Below are positions 36,468 through 46,155 of a stretch of DNA of 64,000 nucleotides, one piece after another. The stretch spans positions 220,973-284,972 of the forward strand of contig NZ_JACYFK010000005.1 in assembly GCF_014855515.1 (NCBI RefSeq), given 5' to 3'. This stretch comes from Euzebyella marina. Lineage in GTDB: Bacteria; Bacteroidota; Bacteroidia; Flavobacteriales; Flavobacteriaceae. The translations under genes were made by a program, and so were the position numbers. The notes below the pieces were generated by a model. The model searched no databases, was not told the DNA's origin, and saw only the letters and a list, made by a program, of their open reading frames with translations. Each line of letters opens with the position of its first letter. The first letter of the stretch is position 1.

Positions 36468-38036
36468 TTATTTTGCTACGTTCACCGATCGGGTTTCCCT
36501 GATAACGGTAACTTTCACTTGGCCGGGGTACGTCATGTCCGTCTGTATTTTTTGCGAAATTTCAAAAGACAGTTGGGCCGCCTTGTCGTCGCTTACCTTT
36601 TCACTTTCAACGATGACCCTAAGTTCACGTCCCGCTTGAATAGCGTAGGCTTTTTGAACACCGCCAAACCCAAAGGCTATATCCTCAAGATCTTTTAATC
36701 TTTGAATATAACTATCTAACACCTGTCTTCTAGCACCTGGTCGGGCACCGCTAATGGCATCACAGACCTGAACGATAGGCGAAATCAGGGTTTTCATCTC
36801 AATTTCGTCGTGGTGAGCACCGATAGCGTTGCAAACATCTGGTTTCTCACCATATTTTTCGGCCCACTGCATACCTAAAATGGCGTGAGGGGTTTCTAGT
36901 TCAGCTTCGGTATTCGGCACTTTACCAATATCATGTAACAAGCCTGCTCGCTTTGCCAGTTTAGGATTCAAACCTAATTCAGCTGCCATGACACCACACA
37001 ACTTAGCAACTTCACGAGAGTGCTGTAGTAAGTTTTGACCGTATGAAGAACGATATTTCATTCTACCGACTGCACGAACCAATTCAGGATGCAGACCGTG
37101 AATACCTAAATCGATTACCGCTCTTTTACCTACTTCAACAATCTCTTGTTCGATCTGCTTTTCGGTCTTCTTTACAATCTCTTCAATACGTGCCGGGTGA
37201 ATTCTACCATCGGTAACCAACTTGTGCAACGATAAACGTGCCACCTCTCTTCTAACGGAATCAAAGCAAGAAAGTATAATTGCCTCAGGAGTGTCGTCTA
37301 CAATAATTTCAACACCTGTAGCCGACTCAAGAGCCCTAATATTACGACCCTCACGACCAATAATACGGCCTTTTACATCGTCTGACTCTAGATTGAAAAC
37401 CGATACGCAATTCTCAACGGCCTCTTCGGTACCTATTCTCTGAATGGTGTTGATAACAATTTTCTTGGCTTCTTGTTGGGCAGTCAATTTGGCCTCTTCC
37501 AACGTAGTTTGTATAAAGGCCATGGCGTCGGTCTTTGCCGTCTCTTTTAAAGATTCTAGCAACTGGCCTTTTGCCTCATCGGCCGATAAACCCGATATTA
37601 CCTCAAGTTGTTGCACTTGATTTCGGTGAAGCCTATCAAGTTCCGTTTGTTTTTTCTCAAAAATCGATTCTTTGTGCGATAACTCTTTTAATTTGGAGTC
37701 GAGCTGATCGTTCAGTTTTTTGTTTTTGGCCAGCTCGCTACTTACCTGTGATTCCTTATCACGGGTTCGCTTCTCGGCATCATTAATTTTTTTGTCCTTA
37801 CCAACAATGACCTTCTCGTGTTCGGCCTTGAGTTCTAAAAACTTTTCTTTAGCCTGAAAAATTTTATCCTTTTTAATATTCTCGCCCTCAACTTTGGCAC
37901 TCTTAAGAATGGCATCGGCCTGGTGCTTGGCGTTGGCAAGGGTTTTAGAGGCCTTGCCTTTTTCCATAAACTTGGCAATTCCGAAACCGATGGCGATTCC
38001 GACAATTGCCGCTATTATTAGTGTTGCAATATCCAT
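36468..38036 (-). CDS. rny: ribonuclease Y
   Basis: RNase Y is a membrane-anchored endoribonuclease that starts mRNA decay. From the ATG at 38036 the protein has 522 residues: a membrane helix at about 4-22, a long coiled coil to about 180, a KH domain ([19 protein letters not shown]), and an HD domain with His368-Asp369 in LLHDIGKV. The ATG gives the normal start [17 protein letters not shown]. An upstream in-frame extension to 38126 would run into the 6S RNA and is rejected. It follows the 6S RNA and zapA and ends at its own terminator. Confidence 0.96.
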   Translation of the reverse strand: MDIATLIIAAIVGIAIGFGIAKFMEKGKASKTLANAKHQADAILKSAKVEGENIKKDKIFQAKEKFLELKAEHEKVIVGKDKKINDAEKRTRDKESQVSSELAKNKKLNDQLDSKLKELSHKESIFEKKQTELDRLHRNQVQQLEVISGLSADEAKGQLLESLKETAKTDAMAFIQTTLEEAKLTAQQEAKKIVINTIQRIGTEEAVENCVSVFNLESDDVKGRIIGREGRNIRALESATGVEIIVDDTPEAIILSCFDSVRREVARLSLHKLVTDGRIHPARIEEIVKKTEKQIEQEIVEVGKRAVIDLGIHGLHPELVRAVGRMKYRSSYGQNLLQHSREVAKLCGVMAAELGLNPKLAKRAGLLHDIGKVPNTEAELETPHAILGMQWAEKYGEKPDVCNAIGAHHDEIEMKTLISPIVQVCDAISGARPGARRQVLDSYIQRLKDLEDIAFGFGGVQKAYAIQAGRELRVIVESEKVSDDKAAQLSFEISQKIQTDMTYPGQVKVTVIRETRSVNVAK

Positions 38037-38051
38037 ACAATGAAAATTTAA

Positions 38052-38222
38052 TATAAAAAAAGCCCACATCGGAGGAAGTTTTGTACAAACTCCTAAAAAC
38101 AGGTTTAGGGCTAACAGACTGATCAAGGATCCTTAAACGAGAAGGCCTGCTTTTACAATCTAAACTCACCCTTTTTAAACAAATTAACGTTGAGTTTGTC
38201 AAAAGATATTACCAATGTGGGC
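38052..38222 (-). ncRNA. ssrS: 6S RNA, 6S-Flavo type
   Basis: The 213-base gap between zapA and rny holds a rod-like RNA on the minus strand. The terminal stem is GCCCACAT (5', 38222-38215) with ATGTGGGC (38069-38062), followed on the minus strand by a U-run (38060-38052). Inside, GACAAACTC (from 38200) pairs with GAGTTTGT (38092-38085), and GTTTAG near 38165 can pair with CTAAAC near 38105; the middle is open. A closed rod with a central bubble next to zapA is the pattern of 6S RNA, which binds the housekeeping RNA polymerase and tunes it in stationary phase. Location matches the 6S-Flavo family I know. The 5' end is approximate. Confidence 0.85.
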
Positions 38223-38249
38223 AGTAACTTATGCTATTTTAAAGAACGT

Positions 38250-38546
38250 CTACTTTACACTAAGCTTTGATGCCACCAATTGCTCCAATGCTTTTAAGCG
38301 GTCGGTGGCTTCTTTATTATTTTCTGTTTGATCGATACCGCGTTGCTCTATTTTAGATGCAAATTGCAAGGCACACATGGCCAAAACATCTTGTTTATCG
38401 CGTACAGCGTAACTTTGTTCGAATTTTTTAGCCAGTTGCTCAATATTCTTGGCCGCTTTTCGCAAACCTTCTTCCTGACTTGGATCAATGGTCAATGGAT
38501 AGACCCGATCGGCTATGGAAAGTTTTATTTTGAGCTTCTCCGACAT
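38250..38546 (-). CDS. zapA: cell division protein ZapA
   Basis: ZapA binds FtsZ and bundles protofilaments at the division site. The 98-residue protein has the ZapA pattern, an N-terminal beta region (LKIKLSIADRVYPLTIDPSQEEGLRKAAKNIEQLAKKF) and a C-terminal coiled coil. The gene lies 16 bases downstream of the coiled-coil gene and 28 bases upstream of the 6S RNA, an arrangement like the zapA-ssrS pair of Proteobacteria. Confidence 0.92.
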   Translation of the reverse strand: MSEKLKIKLSIADRVYPLTIDPSQEEGLRKAAKNIEQLAKKFEQSYAVRDKQDVLAMCALQFASKIEQRGIDQTENNKEATDRLKALEQLVASKLSVK

Positions 38547-38562
38547 CTTTCTATTCTCACTA

Positions 38563-38853
38563 TTATTCGGCTAGTTGGGCTATGCAATAATCCAACTCCC
38601 TTATCAAAGCATTTATCTTAAGCTTAGCTTCTGTCTTATCTGTATTACTGCCAAACATCGTGTCAGCAAGTTTGAGCGAATTGTATTTATTTTCCCAATG
38701 GGATACGGATTCAAGAACTTTTTCCCTTTCATTTTTAAGGGTATTCAGTTCGTCTTCCAGTCTAGTATTGGTCTGTTGAAGCAACTCCATCTTATGCAGT
38801 AACTTGCTGATTTTGTTCTCCAAAGAATCGACAACCTTGACCAATTCACTCAT
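38563..38853 (-). CDS. short coiled-coil protein upstream of ZapA (ZapB-like position)
   Basis: The 96-residue protein is mainly a helical coiled coil over about residues 3-60 (SLENKISKLLHKMELLQQTNTRLEDELNTLKN), then a second short helix, ending IRELDYCIAQL. It has no signal or membrane segment. It is the first gene of the zapA operon, and size and shape resemble ZapB, which works with ZapA. That role is inference from location and coil only; no strong sequence motif supports it. Confidence 0.75.
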   Translation of the reverse strand: MSELVKVVDSLENKISKLLHKMELLQQTNTRLEDELNTLKNEREKVLESVSHWENKYNSLKLADTMFGSNTDKTEAKLKINALIRELDYCIAQLAE

Positions 38854-38878
38854 AATTTCAAACGCGATGCATTTTACA

Positions 38879-38909
38879 CAAAGTTAACATACCTATGTCT
38901 AGTTAGCAA
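38879..38909 (-). promoter_or_regulatory. promoter of the coiled-coil/zapA/6S RNA unit
   Basis: On the minus strand TTG (38909-38907) and TAACTTTG (38886-38879) are separated by 20 bases, a good Bacteroidota promoter. The first start codon is 25 bases downstream, so the leader is about 20 bases. Confidence 0.6.
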
Positions 38910-39039
38910 TTCTTTTTTCAATTATTCTTGAAGTAATACTTTAACTGTCTGGTAGTCCGTTATTGGCATAGTCGAAAGTTTTTTTGTGAAGTTCATTTTC
39001 AAGAATTGAAAGCTATTGGCTAATTTCGTATCACTTACT

Positions 39040-40737
39040 ATGATTATGGGCAAATCTATTTTTCTTATCCTTTTCTTTTTTTCGTTGTTGTTGACCGGAC
39101 AAGAGAATTATCCTCAAGATGCGTTTCGTTCTCCTATGGATATTCCTATTGTACTGGCCGGTACTTTTGGTGAACTACGTTCGAACCACTTTCACTCTGG
39201 AGTCGATATCAAAACAAAGCAGAGGGAAGGTCTGCCGATATACGCCATTGGCGATGGTAGCGTAACGAGAATCAAAGTATCTCATTGGGGGTATGGCAAG
39301 GCTCTATATATTGCCCACCCTAATGGATATACTTCTGTTTATGGGCACTTGCAAAAGTTCGGCCCCGAAATAGAGGAATACATCAAAAAGGTGCAGTACG
39401 AAAAACAATCGTACGAGGTGGAAGTTTTCCCTAAATATGGCGAGCTTAAAGTTGACCAGAGCAATATAGTGGCCTACGGAGGCAATACCGGAGGATCTTC
39501 AGGGCCGCATTTACATTTTGAAATTAGGAGCAGTCTTTCAGAAAAGCCGACCAATCCGCTTTTATATGGCTTAGAAGTAAGAGATGCCACCAACCCTACC
39601 CTTGAAAAAATTTATGCCTATGCCCTATCGGAAGACGCCATCGTCAATCAGAGCAGAGAACCAATAGAGCTTCAATTCAAAAAGCAGGCAGACGGATCGT
39701 ATTTAGCCGAAAAAGTAAATGCCACCGGAACAATCGGTTTCGGTTTTATAGGGTACGACCGTCAAGACTTGGCAGCCAATAGAAATGGAGTATACTCTGT
39801 TGAGCAGCTTGTCAACGGAACTACATATACGGCCTATGATTTTGAAAGTTTTTCTTTTTCCGAAACAAGACTTCTAAACACTTTAATAGACTACAATAGG
39901 TACGGTAGATACCGCCAGCGTGTACAGCAATTGTTCAAAGCGCCCGGCAATAAATTGAGCATTTACAAGACATTGTACAATGATGGTAAAATTGATGTCA
40001 ACCAAGGTCTAAGTTATCAGGTAGAGCTTCTTATTAAAGACTTTGAAGGCAATTTGACCAAGGCTGTTATACCTGTCGAGGGTAAAAATGAACCGGTAAT
40101 TATCGCAAAGGAACTCGAAAAGACCGATAACTATGTGATTGCCAAAAAACCCAACAATTATGATTTGGGAGGGGCCAAAGTTTATTTTCCGGCCAACACT
40201 TTCTATGATAATTTTTATTTAGAGCTTGAAAAAGGTCCAGACACGGTAACCATACATAATAGCCGGGTAGCTGCCCATAGAAATTTCACAATTACTTTTG
40301 ATGTCTCTAAATATTCTGCCGATGAGCGAAACCAAATGTTCATTGCTAGATTGGACAATCGACTGAGACCTTATCACTCATCAACCTATAAACGGGGCGA
40401 TACTTTCACCACCAGAACACGTAATCTCGGCACTTACACTTTGGCCAAAGACACTACCGCCCCCAAGGTGCGCCCAAAGAATTTTAAAGACGGTCAATGG
40501 CTGAACAATTATCGCTATCTAAGTATTTATATTGCCGATGACTTGAGCGGCATCGATACCTATTCGGCCACTCTCAACGGTAAGTGGATCCTAATGGAGT
40601 ACGAGCCCAAAACGAATACACTCACCTACAATTTCGATGATATCATTCTTGATCAAAAAGAATGCGAATTAGAGCTTACGGTTACCGATAACGTCGGGAA
40701 TACAACTACCTTTAAAAGTACCTTTTTCAGAAAATAA
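39040..40737 (+). CDS. M23 family metallopeptidase (LytM domain)
   Basis: The 565-residue protein has an N-terminal signal segment (about residues 1-20) and a LytM domain at about 40-190. It shows the zinc and catalytic motifs HSGVDIKT, YGHLQKF and SGPHLHFEIRSS, so the active site looks intact. The rest, to about 560, is beta-rich and probably binds cell-wall or protein partners. It cuts peptide crosslinks of peptidoglycan or acts in division or shape. ATG 39040 is preferred (39046 is possible) over the TTG at 39016; TAATTTCG at 39021-39028 is a near -7 box. The TonB receptor starts 4 bases after its stop. Confidence 0.9.
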   Translation: MIMGKSIFLILFFFSLLLTGQENYPQDAFRSPMDIPIVLAGTFGELRSNHFHSGVDIKTKQREGLPIYAIGDGSVTRIKVSHWGYGKALYIAHPNGYTSVYGHLQKFGPEIEEYIKKVQYEKQSYEVEVFPKYGELKVDQSNIVAYGGNTGGSSGPHLHFEIRSSLSEKPTNPLLYGLEVRDATNPTLEKIYAYALSEDAIVNQSREPIELQFKKQADGSYLAEKVNATGTIGFGFIGYDRQDLAANRNGVYSVEQLVNGTTYTAYDFESFSFSETRLLNTLIDYNRYGRYRQRVQQLFKAPGNKLSIYKTLYNDGKIDVNQGLSYQVELLIKDFEGNLTKAVIPVEGKNEPVIIAKELEKTDNYVIAKKPNNYDLGGAKVYFPANTFYDNFYLELEKGPDTVTIHNSRVAAHRNFTITFDVSKYSADERNQMFIARLDNRLRPYHSSTYKRGDTFTTRTRNLGTYTLAKDTTAPKVRPKNFKDGQWLNNYRYLSIYIADDLSGIDTYSATLNGKWILMEYEPKTNTLTYNFDDIILDQKECELELTVTDNVGNTTTFKSTFFRK

Positions 40738-40741
40738 ATTT

Positions 40742-43198
40742 TTGAAACATCTAAGCACCGTTTGGATAATTTTAGTGGCATTCATTGTCATGCCAGGTAA
40801 TGCCCAAACAGCAACTGTAACAGGTGTCATTTTTGATTCACATAACCAACCCATCAGCAATGCCACCATCACTATTGCAAATAACGGGACCATTTCTGAC
40901 GAGTCAGGCTTCTACTCTATTCAGGTTCCTTCGGAAACACCGGTTGACATAACTATTTCCTTTCTTGGCTTTAAGGATGTGCTATTAAAAAACCTAATTC
41001 TTACCACCAATGAAACCTATTTTTTCAACCCCATTTTAGAACAAGAAATTACCCAGATTGCCGAGGTAACCGTGAGTCCTTCAGGCGAAAGGGAGACCAA
41101 AGGCATAAAAACCATTTCCAATGAGGTAATCAGAAATATTCCGGGAGCGAATGCAGGGGTTGAAAACATCATCAAGTTATTGCCCGGCGTAACTTCCAAC
41201 AATGAATTGAGTACCCAATACAACGTACGAGGCGGAAACTTTGATGAGAACTTGGTTTATATCAATGGTATTGAAGTCTATCGGCCATTTTTAATTCGAT
41301 CGGCCCAACAAGAAGGACTCAGTTTTGTAAATAGCGACATGGTGCAAAGCGTTGAGTTTTCATCAGGCGGGTTTCAAGCTAAATACGGTGATAAATTATC
41401 ATCTGTTCTAGACATCAGGTATAAAAAGCCTTCGTCATTTGCAACTACTATAGATTTAAGTTTTTTGGGTGCCGCGGCCACTTTAGAAACAATTTCAAAT
41501 GACAAGAACTTCGGTAGTGTCAGTGGTATACGCTATAGAAACAATAGTCTATTGGTCAACAGTACAAATACAACGGCCAACTTTAGACCAAGGTTTATCG
41601 ATTTTCAGACTTTCGACACGTATCGTTTCTCCGAAAAATTTCATCTAAATTTTTTAGGCAACTTATCAATTAACGATTATCGAAACGAACCTCTATCTAG
41701 ACAGACCAATTTTGGCACCCTTTCAGAACCTCGCACTCTGATCGTTTTTTATGAGGGTAATGAGAATAATAGATATCAAACGGTCCTAGGCGCATTAAAA
41801 GCAAATTATTTTCCTGACGAAAAAACTACTCTTAACTTAATTTCATCAATTTATCATACCACTGAAGAAGAATACAGCGATGTCATCGCCACTTATCGTC
41901 TGTCGCCACTTGAGTCTGAAATGAACAGCGGGGCGAGTGCCCAACAAGGTTTGGGAAGTCAGTTCAGAAGGGCCCGTAATGATTTAGATGCCCTTATTGT
42001 TAACCTTGAGCACCAAGGAAGCCGTTCTGTTGACCATAAAAAATGGGAATGGGGCGTTAAATACACCCATGAAGATATTCGAGATCAGATCAGGGAATCT
42101 GAATTTTTAGACTCCCTTGGCTATTCCGTCAGACCCCCATTACCGGAATTTCAAAACAATGAACCCAATGTTCCGTTCGAGGCCCCTCTAGTGGCTTATT
42201 CGTATATCAACGCAAGAAACTACACCTATACCAATCGCATTTCAGGGTTTCTACAGTTCAGTAATAGAATAACAAAAAATGTTGGTCATATCTATTACAA
42301 TTTGGGTGTTCGTTCGCATTATTGGAATATCTCATCACAAGAACTGTCGAGTCAATCGCATGTGGTTATCAGTCCGAGAGCCCAGTTAGCCTTTAAACCC
42401 CAATGGAATATTGACATGTTGTTCCGACTTAGTGGCGGGCTTTACCACCAACCTCCTTTTTATAGGGAATTACGTGACGCCTCTGGCAATTTGCGGCCCC
42501 AAATCGATGCGCAACGTTCAGAACAGATTGTTTTGGCCAATGAATACTCGTTTAACCTTTGGTCAAGACCCTTTAATTTAACGAGTGAGGTGTATTATAA
42601 AAACCTCGAAAATGTCAACCCGTATACGTTGAACGATGTAAGAATACGATATGTGGCCGCCAATATCGCTTCTGCCTATGCTTACGGATTGGACCTTAGG
42701 TTGAACGGCGCTTTTGTACCTGGTACAGAATCGTGGGTGAGTCTTGGGCTTTTAAAAACGGAAGAAAACTGGAACAATCGTGGCTATATTGCGCGACCGA
42801 CCGACCAACGCGTTAAGTTGGGGGTGCTTTTCCAAGACTATGTGCCGCAGTTTCCCGATTTCAGAATGTACCTTAATTTGGTTTACAACACAGGGCTACC
42901 CGGTGGCTCGCCCAACTATGTTGACCCCTACGAATACCAAAATAGATTAAGAACGTATAAACGGGCTGATTTAGGAATTTCATATATTTTTGCGGGTGGA
43001 AAAAAGATGCATCCCAAAAATTACTGGAGAGGGCACTTTAAAGAATTGAGCGCCGGTTTAGAACTCTATAATATGTTCAACAACCAAAACTCGATTACAA
43101 ACACTTGGGTTAGAGATGTAGAAAGTAAAAACCAGTACGCCATACCCAATTTTATGACAAGTCGTATTTTGAACCTTAGAATACGCATGCGGTTTTAA
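40742..43198 (+). CDS. TonB-dependent receptor with carboxypeptidase-regulatory-like N-domain
   Basis: This outer-membrane receptor of 818 residues has a signal peptide ending near MPGNAQ (about 22), a carboxypeptidase-like beta domain at about 25-105 (TVTGVIFDSHNQPISNATI), then a plug domain (IPGANAGVENIIKLLPGV, NEL STQYNVRGGNFDEN) and a 22-strand barrel ending in F. No SusD partner gene follows, so it is not a Sus-type pair. The substrate is unknown. The TTG start at 40742 is the only one that yields a full signal peptide. It is co-transcribed with the M23 gene before and the secreted protein after. Confidence 0.9.
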   Translation: MKHLSTVWIILVAFIVMPGNAQTATVTGVIFDSHNQPISNATITIANNGTISDESGFYSIQVPSETPVDITISFLGFKDVLLKNLILTTNETYFFNPILEQEITQIAEVTVSPSGERETKGIKTISNEVIRNIPGANAGVENIIKLLPGVTSNNELSTQYNVRGGNFDENLVYINGIEVYRPFLIRSAQQEGLSFVNSDMVQSVEFSSGGFQAKYGDKLSSVLDIRYKKPSSFATTIDLSFLGAAATLETISNDKNFGSVSGIRYRNNSLLVNSTNTTANFRPRFIDFQTFDTYRFSEKFHLNFLGNLSINDYRNEPLSRQTNFGTLSEPRTLIVFYEGNENNRYQTVLGALKANYFPDEKTTLNLISSIYHTTEEEYSDVIATYRLSPLESEMNSGASAQQGLGSQFRRARNDLDALIVNLEHQGSRSVDHKKWEWGVKYTHEDIRDQIRESEFLDSLGYSVRPPLPEFQNNEPNVPFEAPLVAYSYINARNYTYTNRISGFLQFSNRITKNVGHIYYNLGVRSHYWNISSQELSSQSHVVISPRAQLAFKPQWNIDMLFRLSGGLYHQPPFYRELRDASGNLRPQIDAQRSEQIVLANEYSFNLWSRPFNLTSEVYYKNLENVNPYTLNDVRIRYVAANIASAYAYGLDLRLNGAFVPGTESWVSLGLLKTEENWNNRGYIARPTDQRVKLGVLFQDYVPQFPDFRMYLNLVYNTGLPGGSPNYVDPYEYQNRLRTYKRADLGISYIFAGGKKMHPKNYWRGHFKELSAGLELYNMFNNQNSITNTWVRDVESKNQYAIPNFMTSRILNLRIRMRF

Positions 43199-43210
43199 CC
43201 AAAAAAGAAA

Positions 43211-43867
43211 ATGAAAAACATACTGTTTCTAGGCATAATTTTCTGTTCAACTATTGTATTTGCCCAAAAGAACATCTACGAGAGCAACCGATTCGACGAA
43301 CTGAGTTCAGAGCACGAAGAATTGGCCATTATACCTTTTATTACCGAACTTGATCTTGACGATAACATATCGAAAGAAGAGATGAAAAATCTCGAAGAAA
43401 AAGAAGGTTATGCGGTGCAAAACGCGCTAGAGACCTATTTTTCAAAACGAAAACAGAAGAAAAAATTTTCGGTAGACTTTCAGAACATTAAGAATACAAA
43501 TGCCATTTTGGCCCAACACAATATCAATTTTAGTAATATCGATGTATATACCATCAAAGAACTCAGTGAAATTTTGGGGGTCGATGGTATTATTAGCGGA
43601 AATATCGATTTGAATGTTCTGCTGTCAAATGGCGTTTCTACTGATTTCAACTTTATGGATTATTTTTCGGGAAGTGCCAACTACGGGCGTATCGGCGTAA
43701 AGGTTAGCGACGGTACTACAGGCAAACTTCTCTGGAAATACGAAAAGGAAATCAATAAAAAATCAGGAAAAAACACCAACGACCTCATCGACCGTATGAT
43801 GAAGTTAGCCGCCCGTAAATTTCCTTACGACCGCGAAAAGCGTAAAGACCGAAAAAAAGACAATTAA
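43211..43867 (+). CDS. secreted protein of unknown function
   Basis: The 218-residue protein has a signal peptide (MKNILFLGIIFCSTIVFA). The remainder includes DVYTIKELSEILGVDGIISGNIDLNV and a strand-turn region VKVSDGTTGKLLWKYEKEI, a layout reminiscent of CsgG- or GNA1162-like periplasmic lipoproteins, though no cysteine follows the signal. The basic C-terminus ends in KRKDRKKDN. It lies 12 bases after the TonB receptor and may be its accessory. I cannot assign a family. Confidence 0.6.
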   Translation: MKNILFLGIIFCSTIVFAQKNIYESNRFDELSSEHEELAIIPFITELDLDDNISKEEMKNLEEKEGYAVQNALETYFSKRKQKKKFSVDFQNIKNTNAILAQHNINFSNIDVYTIKELSEILGVDGIISGNIDLNVLLSNGVSTDFNFMDYFSGSANYGRIGVKVSDGTTGKLLWKYEKEINKKSGKNTNDLIDRMMKLAARKFPYDREKRKDRKKDN

Positions 43868-43880
43868 GTCTTCCCGCAAA

Positions 43881-45029
43881 TTAATCCTCTACGAAACTTT
43901 TAAGAACATCTACTGTATAGTCGAGCTCTTGCTTGGTGTTATATTTTGAAAAAGAGAACCGAATCGAAGGCTTTTTTAAATCTTCCTTTCCCAAAATTTC
44001 TTCAAGTACGTGCGATGCGGTTTCACTTCCCGATTGGCATGCGCTACCTTTAGAACAGGCAATACCCTTAATGTCTAAATGAAAGAGCAACATCAAGGCT
44101 TTCTGAGGTTCAATGGGCAAGCGAACATTGACCAATGTGTAGGTACTCTTGGTCATATCAGCTGAATGGCCATTAAATTCCACTTTTGGAATTTTCGTCT
44201 TCAATTCTTGAATAAAGTGAGTCTTTAGTTCCTTCACATAAGCCATCTCTTCTTCTAAATTCTCATAAGCTGTAACAAAAGCCTGTTCGAGACCCACAAT
44301 GTTATGGAATGATTCGGTGCCGGCGCGAAAGCCTCTTTCCTGCGAGCCTCCTGAAATAAAAGGTTTCAAGCCCGAATTTCTTTTGATATAAGCAAAACCG
44401 ACTCCTTTAGGTCCGTGAAATTTATGGGCGGCCGCGGTCATGAAATCAACAGGTGTTTTCTTTATATCCCAAGGATAATGACCGATACTTTGAACGGTAT
44501 CGGAGTGAAAATAGGCATCATGTCGATGACAAAGTTGACAGACACTATCAATATCTATGATATTTCCGATTTCGTTGTTCACATGCATTAAACTGACCAG
44601 CTTCTTAGTATCATCTGCCATTAATAGCTCTTTGAGATGACTTAAATCTGGGTTACCATCCGAATCTATAGCTACAAAGTGCAATTTCACATTCTTTTCT
44701 TTCGCCAAATCTTCAGCAGTATGTAAGACTGCGTGATGTTCAACCTTAGATGTGATGATAGTTTGCACGCCTAAATCACGCACAGCACACCTGAGAATCA
44801 TATTATCGGCTTCGGTACCACCTGAGGTGAAAATGATTTCGGAAGGATGTGCATTTAGCTCTTTGGCAATCGTCTTTCTGGCACTTTCTATTGCCGTTTT
44901 AGCCGACCGACCGAAACTATGGGTCGATGAAGGGTTGCCATAAAATTTGGCAAGGGCCTCTTGCATCTTTTCAATTACATTTTCCCTTACCTGTGTAGTG
45001 GCGGCATTATCTAAATACACTTTTTCCAT
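43881..45029 (-). CDS. cysteine desulfurase family PLP enzyme
   Basis: Cysteine desulfurases remove sulfur from cysteine for Fe-S clusters, thiolated tRNA or cofactors. The 382-residue protein has His99 over the PLP (KVEHHAVLH), Lys203 in AAAHKFHGPKG and the catalytic Cys331 in CSKGSACQSGSE. The loop is of the longer, IscS-like type. It is a single gene facing the TonB cluster, with no iscU or suf genes beside it, so supply of sulfur to tRNA or the rhodanese of the molybdenum operon are both possible. It has a TAnnTTTG promoter upstream. Confidence 0.93.
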   Translation of the reverse strand: MEKVYLDNAATTQVRENVIEKMQEALAKFYGNPSSTHSFGRSAKTAIESARKTIAKELNAHPSEIIFTSGGTEADNMILRCAVRDLGVQTIITSKVEHHAVLHTAEDLAKEKNVKLHFVAIDSDGNPDLSHLKELLMADDTKKLVSLMHVNNEIGNIIDIDSVCQLCHRHDAYFHSDTVQSIGHYPWDIKKTPVDFMTAAAHKFHGPKGVGFAYIKRNSGLKPFISGGSQERGFRAGTESFHNIVGLEQAFVTAYENLEEEMAYVKELKTHFIQELKTKIPKVEFNGHSADMTKSTYTLVNVRLPIEPQKALMLLFHLDIKGIACSKGSACQSGSETASHVLEEILGKEDLKKPSIRFSFSKYNTKQELDYTVDVLKSFVED

Positions 45030-45065
45030 TGCGTGTTCTTGAAATCCTTTTCACAAATGAGGGGT

Positions 45066-45073
45066 CAAAATTA
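45066..45073 (-). promoter_or_regulatory. Bacteroidota -7 promoter box for the cysteine desulfurase
   Basis: On the minus strand this reads TAATTTTG and ends 36 bases before the ATG at 45029. No clear -33 TTG is seen. Confidence 0.45.
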
Positions 45074-45129
45074 GAGTAATTAAAGTTAATTTCTCCCTAA
45101 TTGCACTTAAACTTGTACTTAAATTCCCT

Positions 45130-45137
45130 TAAATTTG
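45130..45137 (+). promoter_or_regulatory. Bacteroidota -7 promoter box, 4 bases before the lipoprotein start
   Basis: TAAATTTG matches TAnnTTTG and lies only 4 bases before the ATG at 45142. The transcript would be leaderless or nearly so, as for the genes at 13473 and 49299. Confidence 0.5.
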
Positions 45138-45141
45138 GCGC

Positions 45142-46155
45142 ATGAAGAAAACCTTGCTTTTGTGCCTGTTAACCGTTTTTTTTGCTTGTGACGACGGAGA
45201 CTTACAGATTGAACAAGTTGATTTTGATTCGGTTAGCATAACCACCTGTGGCGACGAAGACGATGCGACCGAAACCACCTTTTTCTTCAAAATTGACCAA
45301 GATGAAGCTTTGATCTTAAACCTTGCCGGCGGCCTATTGGCTAATGAAACTTCAGAGCCCGGCACTATCTCAAGTGCCATCCCTTCCGCCTCAGAATTAA
45401 TTTACCGTCTCTTTACCGATGATGTTACCCAGGACTATTTCTGTGATGTGGTTCCTCCGTTAGAACCGATGGTTATGGAAGAGAATACGGCCACTGGAGG
45501 CACCCTAAATATTGAAACCAAAGTACGATCCGTAACCAAAGATGTTAAGAATTATGGCCATACCATTTCAATAACAGGTTTGGCTCTCACTAACGACCAA
45601 AATGAAAGTATCACCGACACCTCAACTTTTGAGTACGGTACTTTTACTACTAGTACGGCCAATAGCGCAAGACTAGAAGAACCCTTTTCAAACTATAGTG
45701 AAATTGACAACTACACTGAATGCCTAGAAAACCCAACAGATTCGACCATCCGATTGGTAAAGGTGATCAATGATGAGTTGATTGCTTTAGATGTACCTTT
45801 CGATTCACTTGCCAATATGGCAACCCAAGAAGAATTTCCTAGAAAAATAGATGTTTCAACCGGTCTTCTAAAATATGTGGTAACCAATACTTTCTCTTCA
45901 AGCGATATGGTCTGTACCGATATCGAATTGGCCGAGGATATTCAAAATTGGTATTACGATTCTACGTACGGCACATTAAAGATAGAGACTCTTGAAGGAG
46001 AGCCCGATGAAAGTGGTAACATCACCTATACCCACAATTTTATCATTGACAGTCTTATTCTAACATTAAGAGGTACCGGAGAAGACGCAAATGACGTACA
46101 GCTGCCTATAATCAATAGCGTTGAAATGGGTAGTTATACTACTTTTGGCAATTAG
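45142..46155 (+). CDS. lipoprotein of unknown function
   Basis: The 337-residue protein starts MKKTLLLCLLTVFFACDDGD, a lipoprotein signal with Cys16, then is acidic and beta-rich. It has several spaced cysteines: Cys35 in SITTCGDEDD, one in YFCDVVPP, one in NYTECLEN and one in MVCTDIEL. Four further cysteines may form disulfides. No family is recognised. It is a single gene opposite the cysteine desulfurase and convergent with the Smr gene (4-base overlap). Confidence 0.7.
   Translation: MKKTLLLCLLTVFFACDDGDLQIEQVDFDSVSITTCGDEDDATETTFFFKIDQDEALILNLAGGLLANETSEPGTISSAIPSASELIYRLFTDDVTQDYFCDVVPPLEPMVMEENTATGGTLNIETKVRSVTKDVKNYGHTISITGLALTNDQNESITDTSTFEYGTFTTSTANSARLEEPFSNYSEIDNYTECLENPTDSTIRLVKVINDELIALDVPFDSLANMATQEEFPRKIDVSTGLLKYVVTNTFSSSDMVCTDIELAEDIQNWYYDSTYGTLKIETLEGEPDESGNITYTHNFIIDSLILTLRGTGEDANDVQLPIINSVEMGSYTTFGN

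Noticed and set aside
38037..38126. Upstream extension of rny to an ATG at 38126
   Set aside because: The extra 30 residues come from the 6S RNA region and do not fit the family start. The ATG at 38036 gives the normal membrane anchor.
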